Source of the DNA: Eonycteris spelaea
Taxonomy: Eukaryota; Chordata; Mammalia; Chiroptera; Pteropodidae
Direction of reading: 5' to 3'
Assembly: GCA_003508835.1 (NCBI GenBank)
Contig: PUFA01000006.1
Coordinates: 3,968,001 to 4,032,000 of the forward strand
DNA: 64,000 bases
Shown: one piece after another, positions 60,111-64,000 of the stretch
How positions within the stretch are numbered: position 1 is the stretch's first letter
Layout of the letters: the number at the start of each line of letters is the position of its first letter
Notes under the pieces: model-generated
Database searches by the model: none
What the model was told of the DNA's origin: nothing
Seen by the model: only the letters and a program-made list of their open reading frames with translations
Made by a program: the position numbers and the translations under genes

Positions 60111-61186
60111 TTGCTCAAGTATCTATTCTTTTCTCTTCTATCCATCCACTCAAACTTACCAGTTAGTAAGATTAGTGACACAGAGTACCTAACCCAGAAA
60201 ACGTATGGTTTATTATGTGAATGACCGTATGGAAATGGAGCAATCCACCGAGCAACAGTGAGTATATCACAATGTCGAGGCGGCTACTCGACATCGCTCA
60301 AAGGAACATCGCGAGGCATCTGGCCTGCATCCTCCTAGGGCAGGCCGGAGGTGCTCTGCCTCTCCGTCACAAAGCACTCCTGCTTGCGGAGCTTTTGTGA
60401 CTTGTGCAGTGCTGAGCACATGTGGGGGAGACCAAAGGTGTTGCTACCTTTGCCCTGATTACACAAACCTGCTGCCCCTGCTCAGCAGCTGTGAGGCTGG
60501 ACTGACCACCGGGGTCAGAATCAGCCACCCCTGAGGCTCCGTAGGCATGGAGTGGCAGAGCCTTTCCCCGGCCTTCCCTGCACACACCCCACCTGTGTCT
60601 GCACTGTACAGTGACCTGGGAACACTGAGATCAGGACGTTACTTCTCCAAGAAGTCAAGGCTCCCTGTCCAACAGACTCCCCTACACCTTCTGCCCCTCT
60701 CCATTTCTTGCGGTAACTTTGTCCTGGTTCCTCTTCCCAAACTCTAAGGTTCTTCTTTGTGGGCTGCCCTGGAAGTGCCCTCAGGCAGAAGAGCATCCTC
60801 AGTACCCAAACGGAAGCCTCACTGTCATCCCAGCCAATAATCCTACTTGAGATCCTGGGCCCAGAGTTAAATCAAAAGCAGGAAAAACCTATTGCATATG
60901 AATTGTCTTTTAATTTTTAGGTTTTTTTTTTTTAACCAGCATTTCACTTCCTCATTTTATCCTGTGTCCCCACATAGCCCTGCAACTCCACCCCAGCTCC
61001 TGTATACCACCTTGAACGGTGGCTGTGGCTGCACCTCCCAGCCTGAGTACCTGGGCAGAGGGATGTCTGCAGCTGGCAGGGTCTCAGCCAGACCAAGAAG
61101 CCATGGCCTGCCAGCCAGGTGCTGCCTCTGTGTGCCCTGGGCCTGCCCTCCAGCCAAGACTGAGTCTTGTCCTCATTCCTTTCCAG

Positions 61187-61273
61187 GGAATCTGACTAAG
61201 CACATGAAGTCGAAGGCCCACAGCAAAAAGTGCCAAGAGACGGGGGTGCTAGAGGAGCTGGAAGCCGAGGAAG
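61187..61273 (+). CDS. HIVEP3: HIVEP3 87-bp exon: end of ZAS2 and start of acidic region
   Basis: Acceptor TTGTCCTCATTCCTTTCCAG and donor GAAG|GTAAGG. It reads [17 protein letters not shown] and supplies the two histidines (61201-61203 and 61219-61221) of the second ZAS2 finger. It then gives [12 protein letters not shown], the beginning of the acidic stretch that follows ZAS2 in HIVEP proteins. Ends in phase 1, with the first base of a Gly codon. The next exon, expected to open with an Asp/Glu/Ser-rich run, is not in the window. Confidence 0.96.
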
Positions 61274-61279
61274 GTAAGG

Positions 61280-61435
61280 CATTGCCTCCTCCTCTTCCCC
61301 CTCTTCCCCATCTTTGCCCTTCCTCCGCCTGTTCCTCCCCCTGCCCTCCTCCCCTCCCCTTCCTTTCCTTCTTCCTCTGCCCTGCTCCCCCTCCTCCTCT
61401 CCCTCCCCTCCTTCGTCCATGCCCTCTCCTCTAGT
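61280..61435. repeat. Pyrimidine-rich CTCC/CCTT tract
   Basis: Almost entirely C and T just after the donor of the 87-bp exon. Low complexity. Confidence 0.85.
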
Positions 61436-62279
61436 TTTCCTAACTACAGTTAAATTCACAGAATGATTGCCACCCCCCTCCATACCCTAATAGTATATGC
61501 TGTGCAGCTGTAGATGTGTTTATTATGGTCTGCCACAAAGGTGGGGTGCCTGGTACCCCGAGGGTGCTCAGTGAATGTCTGTTGAATAAATTAATACTGG
61601 AGTAATCCTAGCCAACACTGACTAAGCAACCATTAGGTATTAGGCATGTTCTAAACATGTGCCGTGAATTATCTCAGCAAATCCTCACCGTGAAAATGTG
61701 AGGTACATATTCTTACGAGCTCCACGCCCATACTCACACCTACACACTCTGGGCAGGGACCTGACGCCTGGGCTTTTTAGAGTTGGAGACTTTCAAGAGA
61801 GCCAAAACCAGACCTGACAGTCCCTTGTCACCTCCCAGCACCGTACCCCCGCCCTAGGTCCTTCATCAGCAGGAAGCATATTACTAGAGCCAGTTTCTGA
61901 GGAGACAGGGCAGAGGAGAAGGTGAGTGTCAGGCAATGGGTCTGGCTGGACACTGCCCAGCTTCAGCCTCCAAGGAGGAGGCCAGGGGGCCTTGGCAGGT
62001 GGACATGCAGGCAGCCCCCAGCAAGGGGAGGTCATAGGCATTCCTCCTGTACCTGGAAAAACTTTTGATCAGATTCTCTAAAATCAGAATGAGAGAGGGG
62101 GGGGAATGGAAAAAAGAGGGGGGAGTGTGTCTTGTTCTGCTTTTGTTTTTTGGATTTGGGGATATATTTGCAGTCTTACAAAAGAATGAGGTCATATATT
62201 TTTTAAGTGAAATAAATCACCTTTATCAAATAGAGCACAATGAATTTGGGGCTGTTTTCCCAAAAACAAGGAAGTAGAG

Positions 62280-62450
62280 TTACCACGCTTATCAAGAATG
62301 TAGTTCAGGCCATTTACAGATGTCTCACTGAGTCCTCCTAACTGGTGGTGGAAACCTGTGTTGCCAATTTTAAGTTGAGGAAAGGAAAGCTCAGACAAGT
62401 AAAGGCACTGCCCAGGGTCACACATAAATGTCGGCTCCACACTACCCCAA
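62280..62450 (-). mobile_element. MIR SINE, minus strand
   Basis: CTCACTGAGTCCTCCTAACT, TTTTAAGTTGAGGAAAGGAA and CTGCCCAGGGTCACACATAA. A further short piece lies at 61600-61710. Confidence 0.65.
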
Positions 62451-62619
62451 TGTCTGGTGGGCCACACAAGAGCCTGAGCCTTCTCTGAGTGGGAGTCAGG
62501 AGCTTGTGACTGGCACACACCAGGGGTCTGCTGCGAGAACCGGGGCTGGTCCTTGCCCTCTCCCAGCCTCACTTCCCAATGAGGCAAAAGGGATGACTCT
62601 ACCCACCATCTCTGAGGAT

Positions 62620-63330
62620 GATGAAATTGATGTATTCGTTACAGAAGTAATTTCTGAGCACCAGCCCTGTTCCAGATCCTGTTCTAGGTGCTGGATATTC
62701 CGCAGTGATAACATATATTCCCGTCCTCAGGAAGCCTACATTCTAGAGGGGAGTCGGGCAATGAACAATTGTGTAATAGGACAGGGGTAATGAGTATGAA
62801 GCAAAAATATAAGTGAGGAGTTGGGAAGTGCAAGGAGGACCCGCTCTGTCCCCATGGTGTGAAGCCAGGTAGGGTTTCTCTCCGCAGAGGGAACAGCAGG
62901 TGCAGAGACCCTGAGGACCACAGGAGGGGGAGATGAGGTCAGAAAGAAATGGGGCCATGAAGGTCAAGGGACGGATTTAGCTGTCTGGTGGAGTGATGTC
63001 CTCTGACTTTCCATGACTTCGGCTTGTGCAGAGGACTGCCGGTAGGGGGCGCGGCTGGAGGCAGTGATGTAGGCAGGCAGCGCACAGGTTGGCTTGGACA
63101 GGGTGTGCTGAGCGGAGGTGGGGAGAAGTGGTCGCATTCTGCAGGCATTCTGCAGGGAGAGCCAAGAGGTTTTGCTGACACGTGGCTGGTGGGGGAGCGG
63201 GGCGGAGCAGAAGAAAAAAGGAGCTAGGATGTATCCGAGGTTTATGGCCTGAGAAACTGGAAGGGTGGAGTTGCCACTTCCCAGGATGAAGAGGAGCATG
63301 TCCGTTAGACACCTAGTAGCGACCGGGAGT
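62620..63330 (-). mobile_element. L2 LINE, minus strand, well preserved
   Basis: TTCTAGGTGCTGGATATTCC, GGAAGCCTACATTCTAGAGG, GAGGGAACAGCAGGTGCAGA, GAGAAGTGGTCGCATTCTGC, GTTTATGGCCTGAGAAACTG and GGAAGGGTGGAGTTGCCACT are the reverse complement of an L2 3' end and ORF2, with internal deletions. Confidence 0.8.
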
Positions 63331-63849
63331 GCAGCCTAGGAACGACTGCCTCCGGGCGGCCAGGACCCCGCCGCAGCCCCGCCCCTGTGGTAAGGAGGTT
63401 GAGCATCAGCGCCATCGTGTGGCTGGACCTTGTGGGCGCCCTCACGCGCTTCGTTTGGTCTCCTAGGTGGTCCCAGGCCCCTGTGCGGGTGGAGCTTGGT
63501 GAGCCTTGGAGGCGATCCCAGTGGTGGCCCGCAGCTTCCTGAGGGGCTTTGGGAATAGGCTCCCCCGGCAAGGTCATGCCATAGAGCCCTGCAGGAGCCT
63601 AAATGTGGGGACCTGGCGAGCCCTGCGGTGCTGGGCAAAGGACCCTTAGCTTCCATCACTCTGCAACAGGTGTCTGGGGTGTCTACCCTTGTCTGAGCCT
63701 CAACTGCCTCATCCTTAAGGAGGATTTGGGGAGCCTTCCTGCTGAGTATCAGGAGACACTGGTCCTGACTCTCCCTCAGTAGTATGACCTCATCTGTGAG
63801 ATGGTCTCAATGCTGGCTGGCAGCTGAGGTCCTGGGTACAGAAAATGGT

Positions 63850-64000
63850 GATAATAAAGTTTATTGGGTACTTCCTATATGTCATACCTTTGCAATCCTT
63901 CCAACAGCTTCATGTGGTGGCTTTTATTGCTCTTACCCTCGTTTTACAGATGAGAAAACAACATACAGAGAGAAAGTAAATTATCCAACATCATACAGCA
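63850..64000 (-). mobile_element. MIR SINE, minus strand, cut by window end
   Basis: GTTTATTGGGTACTTCCTAT, then TTGCAATCCTTCCAACAGCT and TTTTACAGATGAGAAAACAA. Confidence 0.7.

Larger units (their letters stand above)
54847..61186 (+). other. HIVEP3 6.3-kb intron splitting the second ZAS2 finger
   Basis: A phase 1 intron, GTAAGA..CCAG. 54850-57990 shows no clear repeat (a possible weak L2-like stretch near 55060-55460); poly-T at 57994-58009; MIR copies at 58490-58710 and 58745-58990; 59000-59590 unassigned; a degenerate CCAT/CTAT-rich block 59600-60110; 60170-60330 with a short hairpin and several CpGs; 60330-61186 unassigned with a T-run near 60922. Confidence 0.9.
1..64000 (+). other. HIVEP3: HIVEP3 gene, internal part (5' UTR exons and 3' coding exons lie outside)
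   Basis: Four coding exons on the + strand, at about 18756/18843-23928, 26769-26913, 54671-54846 and 61187-61273, read in order as the N-terminal two thirds of a ZAS-family protein. The opening [20 protein letters not shown] and the ZAS1 and ZAS2 finger pairs match human HIVEP3 as I recall it, rather than HIVEP1 or HIVEP2. The family binds kappaB-like enhancer and recombination-signal DNA. HIVEP3 is also known to work with c-Jun, TRAF2 and RUNX2/WWP1 in T cells and osteoblasts. Intron phases (0, 2, 1, 1) are consistent across all junctions. The acidic and C-terminal exons are missing because the window ends in the intron after the 87-bp exon. Confidence 0.95.
61274..64000 (+). other. HIVEP3 intron after the 87-bp exon (incomplete)
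   Basis: Begins GTAAGG and runs off the end. Pyrimidine-rich CCT/CTC stretch at 61280-61435; minus-strand MIR pieces at 61600-61710 and 62280-62450; unassigned 61710-62280; minus-strand L2 62620-63330; CpG-richer patch 63340-63480; MIR-like end 63850-64000. Confidence 0.85.

Overview
This window is mammalian nuclear DNA. It carries the central part of one large spliced gene on the + strand, recognisable as HIVEP3 (Schnurri-3/KRC), a ZAS-family zinc-finger transcription factor. Vertebrate origin follows from spliced exons with GT..AG introns and from the MIR, L2, L1M and MLT1-like repeats of placental mammals. I see no Alu, B1/B2, carnivore-type or bovine-type SINE. That argues against primates and rodents but does not fix the species. 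Comparisons to human HIVEP3 are from memory; no alignment was run.

Layout: 1 to about 18755 is intron upstream of the main coding exon. It is filled with old LINEs (three piled-up minus-strand L1M segments at 2985-5520, and a plus-strand L1M split by an MLT1-like LTR at 8935-10860) and MIRs. The giant exon (about 18756 or 18843 to 23928) holds the start codon, the first zinc-finger pair (ZAS1), a central CHHC finger, a basic nuclear-localisation stretch and a long Ser/Pro-rich region. A 145-bp exon (26769-26913), a 176-bp exon (54671-54846) and an 87-bp exon (61187-61273) follow. The last two together encode the second zinc-finger pair (ZAS2), with the second finger split by an intron. The acidic and C-terminal exons lie beyond 64000.

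The main anomaly is that the coding sequence is interrupted by four one-base discrepancies: about 19694-19698 (-1), 21949-21950 (-1), 23778-23780 (+1) and 26853-26858 (-1). Protein similarity continues on both sides of each, and every splice site and zinc ligand is intact. Assembly or base-calling indels are the simplest explanation, but a damaged allele cannot be excluded from sequence alone.

No second protein-coding gene, tRNA, rRNA or CRISPR array is supported. The introns contain MIR and L2 copies on both strands, several microsatellites, an unbroken 229-nt purine tract (10386-10614), a 30-bp alternating purine-pyrimidine tract (32717-32746), a multi-run G-quadruplex motif (51091-51129) and a candidate intronic terminal exon with AATAAA (about 35800-35970). 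I found no convincing undescribed biological system; the best leads are regulatory or structural and are scored modestly.
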